Source: UBA6055 sp965214085 (GTDB taxonomy: Bacteria > Chloroflexota > Anaerolineae > Aggregatilineales > Phototrophicaceae). Taken from it: a stretch of DNA of 64,000 bases. The position numbers and the translations under genes are program-made. Under the pieces are notes generated by a model, which saw nothing but the letters and a program-made list of their open reading frames with translations, did no database searches and was not told the DNA's origin. The DNA lies in NCBI GenBank assembly GCA_965214085.1, contig OZ243937.1, positions 1,426,001 through 1,490,000 on the forward strand, read 5' to 3'. The first letter of the stretch is position 1. Every line of letters begins with the position of its first letter. Of the stretch, positions 25,559-34,270 are shown piece by piece.

Positions 25559-26648
25559 AGTTGGCCGCGCCCTGCATCAGCCACTCCAAATCGAAGCGCG
25601 CCAGGGTCAAGTGATCGTCCGTATTCCCGCTGGAGGCGGCGCCGCGCTCAAACAGGCAGAGCGCCGTCTTATCCGCGCCGACCGCCAGCGCGCTATAACC
25701 GGCGTAACCGGGCTCGATGATCTTCGCAAAAGCCCAGGATTTGCAGTCGTCTAAGGAAAGTTTGACCGTCAAATTCTTGCGCGTGCGGAAGATTGACGAG
25801 CCTTTGGCGTCTTCGCCGGCGATATTGTCTGGATTGCAGAATAGGATGCGGCTCGCGCCTGCTTCCGCCCAACTGTGGCGGAAGAGCGTGCCCTGGCAAG
25901 TTGGCTCAAGCAGTTGCGGGTCGAGCTGCGGGATAGACCATCCGCTGATGCCATCGCGGCTGCGGCTGATGAGGCGGCGCTGCACGCCGATGCCGTTGCG
26001 CATGTTCAGCAATACCGAGCCGTTCTCTAATTCGACGATGCCGGTTTCGTTGAGATTGGGCACGGTATCGGGAATCATTTCACCGCGCTGCCATGCGACG
26101 CCGTCATCGTCGCTATAGATGGTGGCGCAGCGGTTGGGGCGATGCGCGCTGGTTCGCGATGACGAGAGCCAGACGGGGATAACCAGCCGCCCTGATTGCC
26201 TCATGCGGATGCCATTAGGCAGGCCGATGGCCAGGATGCCCCAGTCGTATTCCTGGCGGAAGTCTTCAAATACGGCAGTGATTTCCCGCGGGGCGCTGAA
26301 TGTCCTGCCATCGTCCTGCGATTGCATAGCGAAGGCGCGGGCGTATCCGTAACAGAACAGGACGTGAACGGCGCCGGTCTCGTGATCCACGATCGTATTG
26401 ACGTTGTGCAGCGGGCCAGCGCCAAAGTCGCGGTGATCCAGGAGACGGCGCGGTTCGTCCCAGGTCGCGCCCTGGTCGACACTGCGGCGCATGACGATAT
26501 CAATCTTGTCCCAGTCGCCGCCGCGTCCGTAGCGCGCTTCGGCATGGGCCAGGACTATGCCGCCGGGCGAGACGCAGATGCCCGGGATGCGATACATGGT
26601 GTAGCCGCCGCTATCGCGCGAGAAGAGGTCTTGACGTTGAAACAGCAT
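25551..26648 (-). CDS. GH33-like exo-sialidase
   Basis: A six-bladed beta-propeller of the sialidase family, 365 residues. YRIPGI carries the first arginine of the triad (Arg20). GGDWDKIDIV holds the likely acid/base Asp, LLNMRNG a second arginine, and GYSALAV with LFERG the probable Tyr-Glu nucleophile pair. Asp boxes SVDQGATW, SQDDGRTF and SDDDGVAW are present. There is no signal peptide. Exact substrate (Neu5Ac, Kdn or another nonulosonate) is not determined. It lies between two sulfatases in the operon. Confidence 0.82.
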   Translation of the reverse strand: MLFQRQDLFSRDSGGYTMYRIPGICVSPGGIVLAHAEARYGRGGDWDKIDIVMRRSVDQGATWDEPRRLLDHRDFGAGPLHNVNTIVDHETGAVHVLFCYGYARAFAMQSQDDGRTFSAPREITAVFEDFRQEYDWGILAIGLPNGIRMRQSGRLVIPVWLSSSRTSAHRPNRCATIYSDDDGVAWQRGEMIPDTVPNLNETGIVELENGSVLLNMRNGIGVQRRLISRSRDGISGWSIPQLDPQLLEPTCQGTLFRHSWAEAGASRILFCNPDNIAGEDAKGSSIFRTRKNLTVKLSLDDCKSWAFAKIIEPGYAGYSALAVGADKTALCLFERGAASSGNTDDHLTLARFDLEWLMQGAANYA

Positions 26649-26653
26649 CGCTT

Positions 26654-28054
26654 TCAGTGTCCAGTGAGTTGCTCGGGGCCGGTATCGGTCGCCAGCGCCA
26701 GCGCGTCAAAACTACGCTGCATCAGCTTTAGTTTCGTCTCGGTCAAGGCGGGATCGTCCCATAAATTGTCGAACTCATAAGGGTCCTTTGCCAGGTCGAA
26801 CAGTTCGCCGATTTGATGCCCGTGATAAACCACCAACTTGTAGCGCTCATCGCGGATCATGGTGGCGTAGGTGCCATTGATGCCTTCGCGAGCCAACGGG
26901 TTAAGCGCGCGGTAGTATTCGCAGCGCACAGCCTCACGATGGTGGTCGGGCGCGCCCGGGTCCGCTAGCAGTTTGCCCAAGGATTTGCCTTGCATGCGCT
27001 TGGGTATGGCGACGCCCGCCAGCTCCAGCAGGGTGGGCGCGATGTCGATGAGTTCGACCAGGGCTTGCCGACGGGCGCCGCTCAAGAATCGCTCGGGCCA
27101 GGAAATTATCAGGGGCACTCTCACCAGACCCTCGTAGAAGCGGCAGCCCTTGAGCAGCAGACCGTGATCGCCCAGCATTTCACCATGATCGCTGGTGAAG
27201 ATGACCACGGTGTTTTTCACCTGGCCGCTGCGTTCCAGCGCCTCCATCATCCGTCCGACATTGTCGTCGATTTGTTCAATCATGGCGTAGTAAGCGGCTT
27301 GGATGCGCTTGGCGTCAAATTCTTCCGGTCGGCGCGCGGTTGTCTGGAAGTCGATGGCGCTTAACTTCGCTTGCGCCGCCAAGTCGCTTTCGCGGAAATT
27401 GGGGCCGGGCATCTGGTCGACCTCAAAGCGATCCATATAAGGCTGCGGCGGGTCAAAGGGCGCGTGCGGGTCAAAGATGTTGACGCTCATCAGCCAAGGC
27501 TTGCCGCCATGATCGGCCTCGATGAAATCTATGGCGCGGTCGCTGCACCATGCGGTTTGATGCAGCTCCGGCGGCGTGTCTTGGGGATGCTCCAGCATTT
27601 CCGCCAGATCCTGTCCCTGCTGTTGCAGCCAGTCGGCGTAGTCGTGGCCGGCGTCCCATCTGGCGTGCGGACCATGGCTCCAGTGAAAGACTCGATAACC
27701 GTCGTGTTGCGGCCGCGGTTCAATGCGCCCTTCAGCGCCGGCCAGGTGCAATTTGCCCGCCAGCGCGCAATCGTAGCCGGCATCGGCCAGCAGCGCGCTA
27801 ACCAGCGGCGCAGCCTCCGCCCAATATTCATTGCCATTGCCGCAGCCATGAACGCTGCTTGGGTACATGCCGGTCAGGAAGCTGGCGCGGCTGGGGGTGC
27901 AGATTGGGCTTTGGCAGTAGGCGCGCTCAAAGCTGACGCCGCTGGCGACCAAGCGGTCGATGTTCGGTGTGTGGATGTGCGAATTATTCAATGCGCCGAT
28001 GGTGTCGTAGCGCTGCTGATCGGTGCAGATCCACAAGATATTGGGTCGCATCAA
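26654..28054 (-). CDS. Sulfatase (middle of the glycan operon)
   Basis: A type I sulfatase of 466 residues. The formylglycine motif is CTPSR with Cys52; metal ligands are in WICTDQQRYD and VIFTSDHGEMLGDHGLLLKG. The N-terminus (MMRPNILWI) has no signal peptide. Its start overlaps the stop of the sialidase-like gene by 4 bp and its stop is 5 bp before the next sialidase, so sulfate and sialic-acid removal are tightly coupled. It is similar in general plan to the sulfatase at 24038, but the two are clearly not recent duplicates. Confidence 0.9.
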   Translation of the reverse strand: MMRPNILWICTDQQRYDTIGALNNSHIHTPNIDRLVASGVSFERAYCQSPICTPSRASFLTGMYPSSVHGCGNGNEYWAEAAPLVSALLADAGYDCALAGKLHLAGAEGRIEPRPQHDGYRVFHWSHGPHARWDAGHDYADWLQQQGQDLAEMLEHPQDTPPELHQTAWCSDRAIDFIEADHGGKPWLMSVNIFDPHAPFDPPQPYMDRFEVDQMPGPNFRESDLAAQAKLSAIDFQTTARRPEEFDAKRIQAAYYAMIEQIDDNVGRMMEALERSGQVKNTVVIFTSDHGEMLGDHGLLLKGCRFYEGLVRVPLIISWPERFLSGARRQALVELIDIAPTLLELAGVAIPKRMQGKSLGKLLADPGAPDHHREAVRCEYYRALNPLAREGINGTYATMIRDERYKLVVYHGHQIGELFDLAKDPYEFDNLWDDPALTETKLKLMQRSFDALALATDTGPEQLTGH

Positions 28055-29649
28055 CCAATATCCTCCAGGTCTATGGTCAGGCCGACCAGGTGGGCGGTAT
28101 CGGCGATATCACCGGCATTGGTATAGTCAACCAGATAGATGCTGCCGTCCTCGCGCTGAATCCAGGACGAATAGCCGTGGTCAGGCCAGGGCGCTTGGGC
28201 GGGATGATTGCCGTGCAGCTGAATCATTCGCTCACGTTGATACTGATCCGGGTATTCGCCCGCGGCTGCGTCCCAAGCCCAGGCGAAGTCGGGCTGCCCG
28301 GGGTTGCCCAGCGCATAGCTGACGCGGCTCCAGTAGCTGCGGCCGCTATCGCCGAATTGACCAAATTGTGTGCGCCGCAGGGGGTTGCCGCCATGGAAGT
28401 CACTGGCGGGCCATGCTTCGCGAAATACGCATCTGTGCATGACTGTCTCGCCATCGAGTTTGACCTGCAGCCAGCCGCGCTGATGATGCAAGCCGACTCG
28501 GCGAAAGCGCGTCATGTCGGCAGGATGGCGCATATCATGCCGGCCGCGGCTAATCGCGATGTAGTCGGGCGCGATGGTCAGCAGTTGGCCCAGGCGCGAA
28601 ATGGAAATAAAGGCGACCCCGCTGTGCCCGGCTGAGGCTTCCACGCGGACTTCGGCTTCAAAGTCGACTGCGCTGAAAGCCGATTCCGGCGGCAAGAGGC
28701 TGTAGCGGCATTCATGCTCGGGCCGGTTTTCGATCAACAGCGCGCTGTCCTGCAAATTGGCGCGGTACTTCCGGCGAGGACCGCCGATGGCATAGTCGCC
28801 GGCTTCCTGGCTCAAATCCCCGATCCAGGCGTAGCTGCCCAAGCCGCCGTTGACGTGGCGACCAGTCACCATGACGCGCCCGTCTTTCAGTTGCTTGGCG
28901 TAGGGTCGATGAAGCGCAAAAGGCAGCATTTGCGCTTCCGACCAGGTATGCCCGTTGTCATCGGAGAAAGCGACAAAGGACGGGATGCCTGCCGAATGAT
29001 TCTCGCGCATGACACAAGCCAGGCGCGCGCCCCCGTCCAATACGACAAGCGCGCCTTCGCAGAAGCGGTGATAGCCGTTATGCGCGATAGTGCTGCGTTC
29101 GCTCCAGCTGAGCCCGCCGTCTTCTGATGTCCACAAGACCTGGGCGAATTCCTGACTGGCGCCGCGCATCAAATGGGATGTCACGCCCAACGCGCCATCA
29201 GGCAAGTCGATGACGCGGTCGGGTTCAAAGCCGCCGATGCCGCTGTCCGTCTGCGCTGGCGACCAGGTATCGCCGTCGTCCTCGCTCCAATACAGCCAAT
29301 TGCCGGGCGGCTGACCTTCGTGAAAATGGCCGTCATCGTCATGGTCAATGATGGCGACCAGACGCCCGTCATCCAGCCGGCTCAAACGCGGCGTGACCAG
29401 GCGCTCGTCCCCCTGCGTCAGGTCGGCGCGGTCAATCTCGCGGTGTTTGAACCAGGTCGCGCCTTCATCATCGCTTGCCAGCAGGGTCAAGACTTGGTCT
29501 TTCAGCGACCAGTGCGCGTCGACATCGCTGTAGATCAGCATGTAGCGCCCGCTGGGCAGGACGATGATATCGGGATTTTTGGTGAAGCGCCCCGGGCTGC
29601 GCCAAATGTCCTTTACCTTATGGGCGAGTGATCGTGTATGAATCAGCAC
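28051..29649 (-). CDS. Sialidase-fold protein with inserted jelly-roll-like domain
   Basis: A 532-residue protein with propeller features: repeated Asp-box-like SDDEGATW, SEDDGDTW, SEDGGLSW and SDDNGHTW. It lacks the RIP motif of true GH33 enzymes. After the fourth or fifth blade (about 285-430) lies a region reading like a concanavalin-type jelly roll (SAVDFEAEVRVEASAGHSGV, GWLQVKLDGETVMHR). A final stretch, GYSSWIQREDGSIYLVDYTN, closes the propeller. It may be a divergent glycosidase, a lyase-like enzyme or a binding protein. No signal peptide. It is cotranscribed with the sulfatases and sialidases. Confidence 0.72.
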   Translation of the reverse strand: MLIHTRSLAHKVKDIWRSPGRFTKNPDIIVLPSGRYMLIYSDVDAHWSLKDQVLTLLASDDEGATWFKHREIDRADLTQGDERLVTPRLSRLDDGRLVAIIDHDDDGHFHEGQPPGNWLYWSEDDGDTWSPAQTDSGIGGFEPDRVIDLPDGALGVTSHLMRGASQEFAQVLWTSEDGGLSWSERSTIAHNGYHRFCEGALVVLDGGARLACVMRENHSAGIPSFVAFSDDNGHTWSEAQMLPFALHRPYAKQLKDGRVMVTGRHVNGGLGSYAWIGDLSQEAGDYAIGGPRRKYRANLQDSALLIENRPEHECRYSLLPPESAFSAVDFEAEVRVEASAGHSGVAFISISRLGQLLTIAPDYIAISRGRHDMRHPADMTRFRRVGLHHQRGWLQVKLDGETVMHRCVFREAWPASDFHGGNPLRRTQFGQFGDSGRSYWSRVSYALGNPGQPDFAWAWDAAAGEYPDQYQRERMIQLHGNHPAQAPWPDHGYSSWIQREDGSIYLVDYTNAGDIADTAHLVGLTIDLEDIG

Positions 29650-29725
29650 AGGCGTCTCCTTTGGCTTACAAGAACAAAGCGCGCAGCTCGCGGTTGCGTT
29701 TGCGGCATCGCTACCGTCTTACTTG

Positions 29726-30796
29726 TCAACGAGTAGAATCGAGCTCAAGGATAGCCAGCCGCAGGCATTCATTGGGATCTTGCTCGCCGCCTTCATAGAG
29801 GCATAGGATACGACCGTCCGGGGCGACCGCCAGATCCGAATAAGCGCTAGGGCCGGCATGCAAGGTGATTTGGCCGGGCCAGGATGCGCCTTCATCACGG
29901 CTGCCGCGCAGGGTCATATTGACGCGCTTGCTGGCGCTGGCTGGGTTGGCGAAAAGCAAGGTCGGGCTGGCCGAGCGCTCTTCACCCGGGCTGGCGATAA
30001 TGCTGGCTTGACAGATGGGTTCAATGAGCGCCGGGTCTGTGTGTTGGTCGGCCCAGGACATGCCGCCGTCCGCGCTGAGCGCAACTTGCCGCGCGCGCGC
30101 GCCGGGCGCATAACTGCGCATATTCAGCAGCAGACGACCGCCGCTGATTTCAACGACTTCGCACTCATTCACCTGTGGTTGTGGCGCGCGCCCGCCCAGG
30201 TTCCAGTTCGCGCCCTTGTCGTCGCTGTAGATGATATGCGAGTAGTAGGCCTTGCTGTCCGCTTCAATATGGTCGCATGGGATCACCAAGCGTCCGCTGT
30301 GCTGGCCCTGTCGAATCTGAATGCCGTGCCCAGGCCCGGTCGCGTACCAGGTCCAATCCGATTGCTTGACATCGCCGGTGATTTCTTCCGGGCTCGACCA
30401 AGTCAGTCCGTCGTCAGTGGACGACGTTACATAAACACGCCGGGATTCCTTGCTGCTGCCGTTGATAATGTCGCGTTCATGGTCATCGCCGCGATTCCAG
30501 GTCATCAGCAAGTGGATTTCGCCGCTTTCCATGTCGACGACCGGCGCTGGATTGCCGCTGGTGTTGCCGGGATCATCCCATACGATTGACTGGCGCGACC
30601 AGCTTGCTCCGCCGTCAGTCGAGCGCTTGACAAGCAAAGCGATGTCGCCAAAATCGCTGCGGTGGTGTTTGCGGCCTTCGCAGAAAGCGAGAATGGTATT
30701 GTCCTTGGTGACCGCCAGCGCGGGAATGCGATAGGTATGGTAGCCATCGCTGCCGCTGCGCCAGAGATCGAATTGCTGGACATTTTCTTTGAACAT
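29726..30796 (-). CDS. GH33-like exo-alpha-sialidase
   Basis: This is the most canonical sialidase of the locus, 356 residues. YRIPAL gives Arg23 of the triad. FCEGRKHHRSDFGDIALL carries the acid/base Asp. Asp boxes are STDGGASW, STDDGLTW, SDDKGANW and SADGGMSW. NECEVVE and LLLNMRSY supply further Glu and Arg, and AYSDLAV with CLYEGG the Tyr-Glu nucleophile pair. No signal peptide, so a cytoplasmic enzyme acting on imported oligosaccharides is inferred. It lies 5 bp after the permease gene. Confidence 0.87.
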   Translation of the reverse strand: MFKENVQQFDLWRSGSDGYHTYRIPALAVTKDNTILAFCEGRKHHRSDFGDIALLVKRSTDGGASWSRQSIVWDDPGNTSGNPAPVVDMESGEIHLLMTWNRGDDHERDIINGSSKESRRVYVTSSTDDGLTWSSPEEITGDVKQSDWTWYATGPGHGIQIRQGQHSGRLVIPCDHIEADSKAYYSHIIYSDDKGANWNLGGRAPQPQVNECEVVEISGGRLLLNMRSYAPGARARQVALSADGGMSWADQHTDPALIEPICQASIIASPGEERSASPTLLFANPASASKRVNMTLRGSRDEGASWPGQITLHAGPSAYSDLAVAPDGRILCLYEGGEQDPNECLRLAILELDSTR

Positions 30797-30801
30797 TCGA
30801 T

Positions 30802-31680
30802 TTAGCCTTTGATGCCGCCGATCATGATGCCTTTGACAAAATAGCGCTGAACAAAGGGGTAAACGAATAGGACGGGCACGGTGCTGACGATAATCAGCGC
30901 CGAACGCAGCGACGCGGCCGGCGGCGGATCTTCAATGAAAGCCAGTTCCTCCAGCCCTTGCATATTGGTGGTTTCGAGCAGGCTGCGCAGGATAATCTGC
31001 ATCGGCTTCAGGTGCGCGCGGTCGATGTATATCGCGGCGTCGAACCAGGAATTCCAATGCCAGACAGCATAGAACAGCCCGATGGTGGCGATGACCGGCA
31101 TGGATAAGGGCAGCACGATGCGCAGCAGGACTGTCGGCGGCGACGCGCCGTCGACGATGGCGGCGTCGAATAACTCCTCCGGCAGGCTCATAAAGAAGTT
31201 GCGCATGATGAGCATATTCCAGGCGTTGATCAAGCCGGGGAAGACCATCGACCAGAGTGTGTTGCGCAAGCCCAGCGCGTCGACGAGCAGAAAGCGCGGT
31301 ATCAGCCCGCCGCTGAAAACCATGGTGATGAAGACAAATATCGTCAGCGGCACCCGGCCCGGCAAGTCTCGCTTCGCCAGCGCGTAAGCCATCGTAATTG
31401 TGAAAGCCAGGTTGAAGGCCGTGCCGACGACGACGCGAAAGAGCGTGACACCGTAGGCGTTGAGTATGACTTTGCTGCGACCGAAAAGAATATCGTAGGC
31501 GCCCGTGGAGAAGGCTTCGGGGTAAAGCACGTATCCGCCGCGGCGAGCGAATTCGGCGTCGCTGATGAATGAGGTGGAAAAGACGATGATAAAAGGAATC
31601 AGGAAGGCCAGCGTCAGCAAGATGAGCAGCAGGTATATGGTGGCGTGAGCGAACTTTTCGTTGCGAGACAGCTTGAGCAT
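30802..31680 (-). CDS. ABC transporter permease, MalG/YtcP type
   Basis: An inner-membrane permease of 292 residues of the CUT1 carbohydrate importer family, with six hydrophobic segments. The ATPase-contacting EAA loop reads LFDAAIVDGASPPTVLLRIV, followed by LPLSMPVIATIG. The C-terminus (QRYFVKGIMIGGIKG) is typical of YtcP/LplC proteins. It pairs with the LplB-type permease just upstream. No ATPase gene is in the operon; CUT1 systems often share an MsmK-type ATPase encoded elsewhere. Confidence 0.92.
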   Translation of the reverse strand: MLKLSRNEKFAHATIYLLLILLTLAFLIPFIIVFSTSFISDAEFARRGGYVLYPEAFSTGAYDILFGRSKVILNAYGVTLFRVVVGTAFNLAFTITMAYALAKRDLPGRVPLTIFVFITMVFSGGLIPRFLLVDALGLRNTLWSMVFPGLINAWNMLIMRNFFMSLPEELFDAAIVDGASPPTVLLRIVLPLSMPVIATIGLFYAVWHWNSWFDAAIYIDRAHLKPMQIILRSLLETTNMQGLEELAFIEDPPPAASLRSALIIVSTVPVLFVYPFVQRYFVKGIMIGGIKG

Positions 31681-31690
31681 GCGCCTGCTC

Positions 31691-32671
31691 CTACCAGAGA
31701 CCCGGCTGGCCCAGTCGGTTGGCCAGGGTATTTGCTGCGATCAAAAACAAGAAAGCCATGACGCCTTTGAACAAGCCCACGGCCGCGGCAAACGAGTATT
31801 TTAAGCCCAGCAAGCCTTCGCGATAGACATAGGTATCGATGATATCCGACACGCTGTAAACCGCCGGCGAGTAGAGCAGCAGGATTTGCTCAAAGCCGGC
31901 GTCGAGCAGATTCCCGATTTCAAATATAAAGAGAATGGTGATGACAAAGGCGATGCTGGGAAGGGTGATATGGCGCGCCATTTGATAGCGGTTGGCGCCG
32001 TCGATGGCTGCCGCTTCATACAGTGCCGGATCAATCGCCGACATGGCGGCCAGGTAGAGAATGCTGCTCCAGCCGATCGTTTTCCATACGTGAGTGAGCG
32101 TCAATATGCCGCGAAATTGATCGGGATTGGTCAGGAATGTCCAGCGCTCGCCGGTTAATTCATTCAGAAATTCTGTAAACAGGCCGCCGCTCGTCGCCAC
32201 CAGCGCTGTCACCAGCCCTGTCGTCACCACCCAGGAGATGAAGTGCGGCAAATACGAAACCGTCTGCACGAAGCGCTTGAACTTGACGCGAAAGACCTCA
32301 TTGAGCATGAGCGCAAATATAATCGGCGCAGGGAAACCAAATATTATCTTTAAGCCGCTGATGACCACCGTGTTTTCGATGACATTCCAAAAGAAGATGG
32401 AGTTGAAAAAGCGGTTGAAGTGCTTTAAGCCCACCCAGGGCGCTTCAATAATGCCGGTGACGCCGCCGAAGGGCGAGATATCCTTGAAGGCGATGACGAT
32501 GCCAATCATGGGCAGATAATGAAATATGATGAAATACAGGATGCCCGGCAAAGCCAACAGATAATAGAAGCGGTAGAACCAGATGCGCTTCAGCAGCCGG
32601 CGCCATTTGCCGTCCTTTGTATCAGGCGGCGAATAGCGGCTGTGTGGCATCATACTGCTGCGCGTGGTCAT
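31691..32671 (-). CDS. ABC transporter permease, LplB type
   Basis: The partner permease of 326 residues, CUT1/LplB family. A cytoplasmic N-terminus precedes six hydrophobic segments, with EAA loop YEAAAIDGANRYQMARHITL. FYRFYYLLALPGILYFIIF is characteristic of the LplB/YteP group that imports complex oligosaccharides such as pectin or host-glycan fragments. It overlaps the preceding sulfatase by 4 bp. Confidence 0.92.
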   Translation of the reverse strand: MTTRSSMMPHSRYSPPDTKDGKWRRLLKRIWFYRFYYLLALPGILYFIIFHYLPMIGIVIAFKDISPFGGVTGIIEAPWVGLKHFNRFFNSIFFWNVIENTVVISGLKIIFGFPAPIIFALMLNEVFRVKFKRFVQTVSYLPHFISWVVTTGLVTALVATSGGLFTEFLNELTGERWTFLTNPDQFRGILTLTHVWKTIGWSSILYLAAMSAIDPALYEAAAIDGANRYQMARHITLPSIAFVITILFIFEIGNLLDAGFEQILLLYSPAVYSVSDIIDTYVYREGLLGLKYSFAAAVGLFKGVMAFLFLIAANTLANRLGQPGLW

Positions 32672-34146
32672 CGGGTTCCGCCTGACGCTTGTGCGGAGAC
32701 AGCGAGCTGCGCCCCCGGCAGCGCCCCTCTCCAGCCGGCGCGAAGCCGAGCGGACAGGTCGCTTATGGTCTGCGCGGAGCTCGCGTACCCGGCGATATTT
32801 TCGATTTCGGCCTGCTCTTCCGCGTGATCGTACAGCTCCCGCTCAAGCGACTGGCCCGAGCGAAAGTCTTGCCATTCGGTATACCGATAGCGCTCTGTGC
32901 GCATGCTATAGCCCATCACTTCCGGCTCGCCGAGATAAGTCCAGGGGCGGGGGAACTGGCTGAAGGCAGAGGTCTTCCAAGGCAGGTCCGGCTGCTGCAA
33001 CAGCGGCGCCAGGCTGGCTCCTTCCAGATCCGCGCGCATTGGCAAGCCGCAGCATTCAAGCAAGGTCGGGTAGATATCGACGAATTCGACCAGCGCGTCA
33101 CAGCCACCGGTCTTGCCCAGCGGCGTGGAAATGATCAGTGGCGCGCGCGTATCCAGCTCATAATTGCTTGTTTTGCACCAAAGCGCCTTCTCGCCCAGGT
33201 GATACCCGTGGTCGCCCCAGAGAACGATGAGGGTGTTATCACGCAGTCCTTGCGCATCCAGGGCGTCCAGCAGCTTGCCCACTTGGGCGTCCATGTAGCT
33301 GACGCAGGCGTAATAGCCGTGCCTGAGCTTGCGCGCCAGATCGTCGGGAATGGGTCCGTCGTCTGGAACATCGCTGTAACCGCGCAGCTCCCGGCTGTTG
33401 TGCCAGGCGAAGTCGGGAATGCCGACGGGTTTCCTGGGGTTGTCGGGCGCCGCAATCGCATCGCGTTCATACATCTCCCAATAGCGCTTGGGCGCGCTGA
33501 AGGGCAGGTGCGGCTTGCGGAAACCGACGGCGAGGAAGAAGGGATCAGCGCCGAACCCAGCCATGAGTTCGCAAGCGACATCGGCGACTTTTCCGTCTCC
33601 ATAGGCGCTGTCCGGTACATCAGCGGCTTCTGTGGCTTCCATCTTGTAGCCGGGCCAGCTCTCAGCCTGGGGCGCTTGATTCTCTGGCAACAGATAGTCC
33701 GCGCTTTTCCAAACGACATTGAGCAGGGCGTCGCCCGACCAGGATTGCGGGTCCTGGGCTTGGGGCGAGCCGTGATAAATTTTGCCGACCGAGCGCGCGC
33801 TATAACCATGCTGCTTGAAATATTCCGGCAAGGTGACGACATCAGGCTGCGCCGCGCGGAAATGCGTGCCGCCGCAGTGCTGTGGCAGGTCGGCCAGATG
33901 GGTCGGCAGCTCATGCCGGAAATGGGATTTGAGGTCCCAGACTTTAATCGTATCCGGCCGCAAGCCGGTCATCAGCGAGGCGCGCGAGGGGTTGCAAACG
34001 GCTTGCTGGCAATAGGCGCGCCGGAAAACCATGCCATCAGCGGCGAGGCGATCGATGTTCGGCGTTATCGCATTGCCGTCGCCGTAACAGCCGAGGGCTG
34101 TCCTCAGGTCGTCGACCGCGATGAAAAGTACGTTTGGTTTGTCCAT
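32668..34146 (-). CDS. Iduronate-2-sulfatase-like sulfatase
   Basis: A 492-residue sulfatase beginning MDKPNVLFIAVDDLR. The formylglycine motif is CNPSR with Cys51, and the IDS-type features GDHGYHLGEKALWCK and MTGLRPDT are present. An open frame continues 65 codons upstream, but that part overlaps the binding-protein gene and is not sulfatase-like, so the ATG at 34146 is preferred although its ribosome site is weak. No signal peptide. It is inserted between the binding protein and permease genes, which ties it closely to import. Confidence 0.88.
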   Translation of the reverse strand: MDKPNVLFIAVDDLRTALGCYGDGNAITPNIDRLAADGMVFRRAYCQQAVCNPSRASLMTGLRPDTIKVWDLKSHFRHELPTHLADLPQHCGGTHFRAAQPDVVTLPEYFKQHGYSARSVGKIYHGSPQAQDPQSWSGDALLNVVWKSADYLLPENQAPQAESWPGYKMEATEAADVPDSAYGDGKVADVACELMAGFGADPFFLAVGFRKPHLPFSAPKRYWEMYERDAIAAPDNPRKPVGIPDFAWHNSRELRGYSDVPDDGPIPDDLARKLRHGYYACVSYMDAQVGKLLDALDAQGLRDNTLIVLWGDHGYHLGEKALWCKTSNYELDTRAPLIISTPLGKTGGCDALVEFVDIYPTLLECCGLPMRADLEGASLAPLLQQPDLPWKTSAFSQFPRPWTYLGEPEVMGYSMRTERYRYTEWQDFRSGQSLERELYDHAEEQAEIENIAGYASSAQTISDLSARLRAGWRGALPGAQLAVSAQASGGTR

Positions 34147-34270
34147 TGGTTTCAAAAGCGGTCCGCCCAAGCTTGGGTGCGATCGAGCAGGAACAATTGA
34201 TGCTGGAATCCTGGACGCGGAATGATGGCGGGAGACATAAGGCAGCCTCCCGCCATCTGCGGAAACTGGA

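Noticed and set aside
32689..34200. 503-aa plus-strand ORF
   Set aside because: It is antisense over almost its whole length to the iduronate-sulfatase-like gene and shows no protein family motif.
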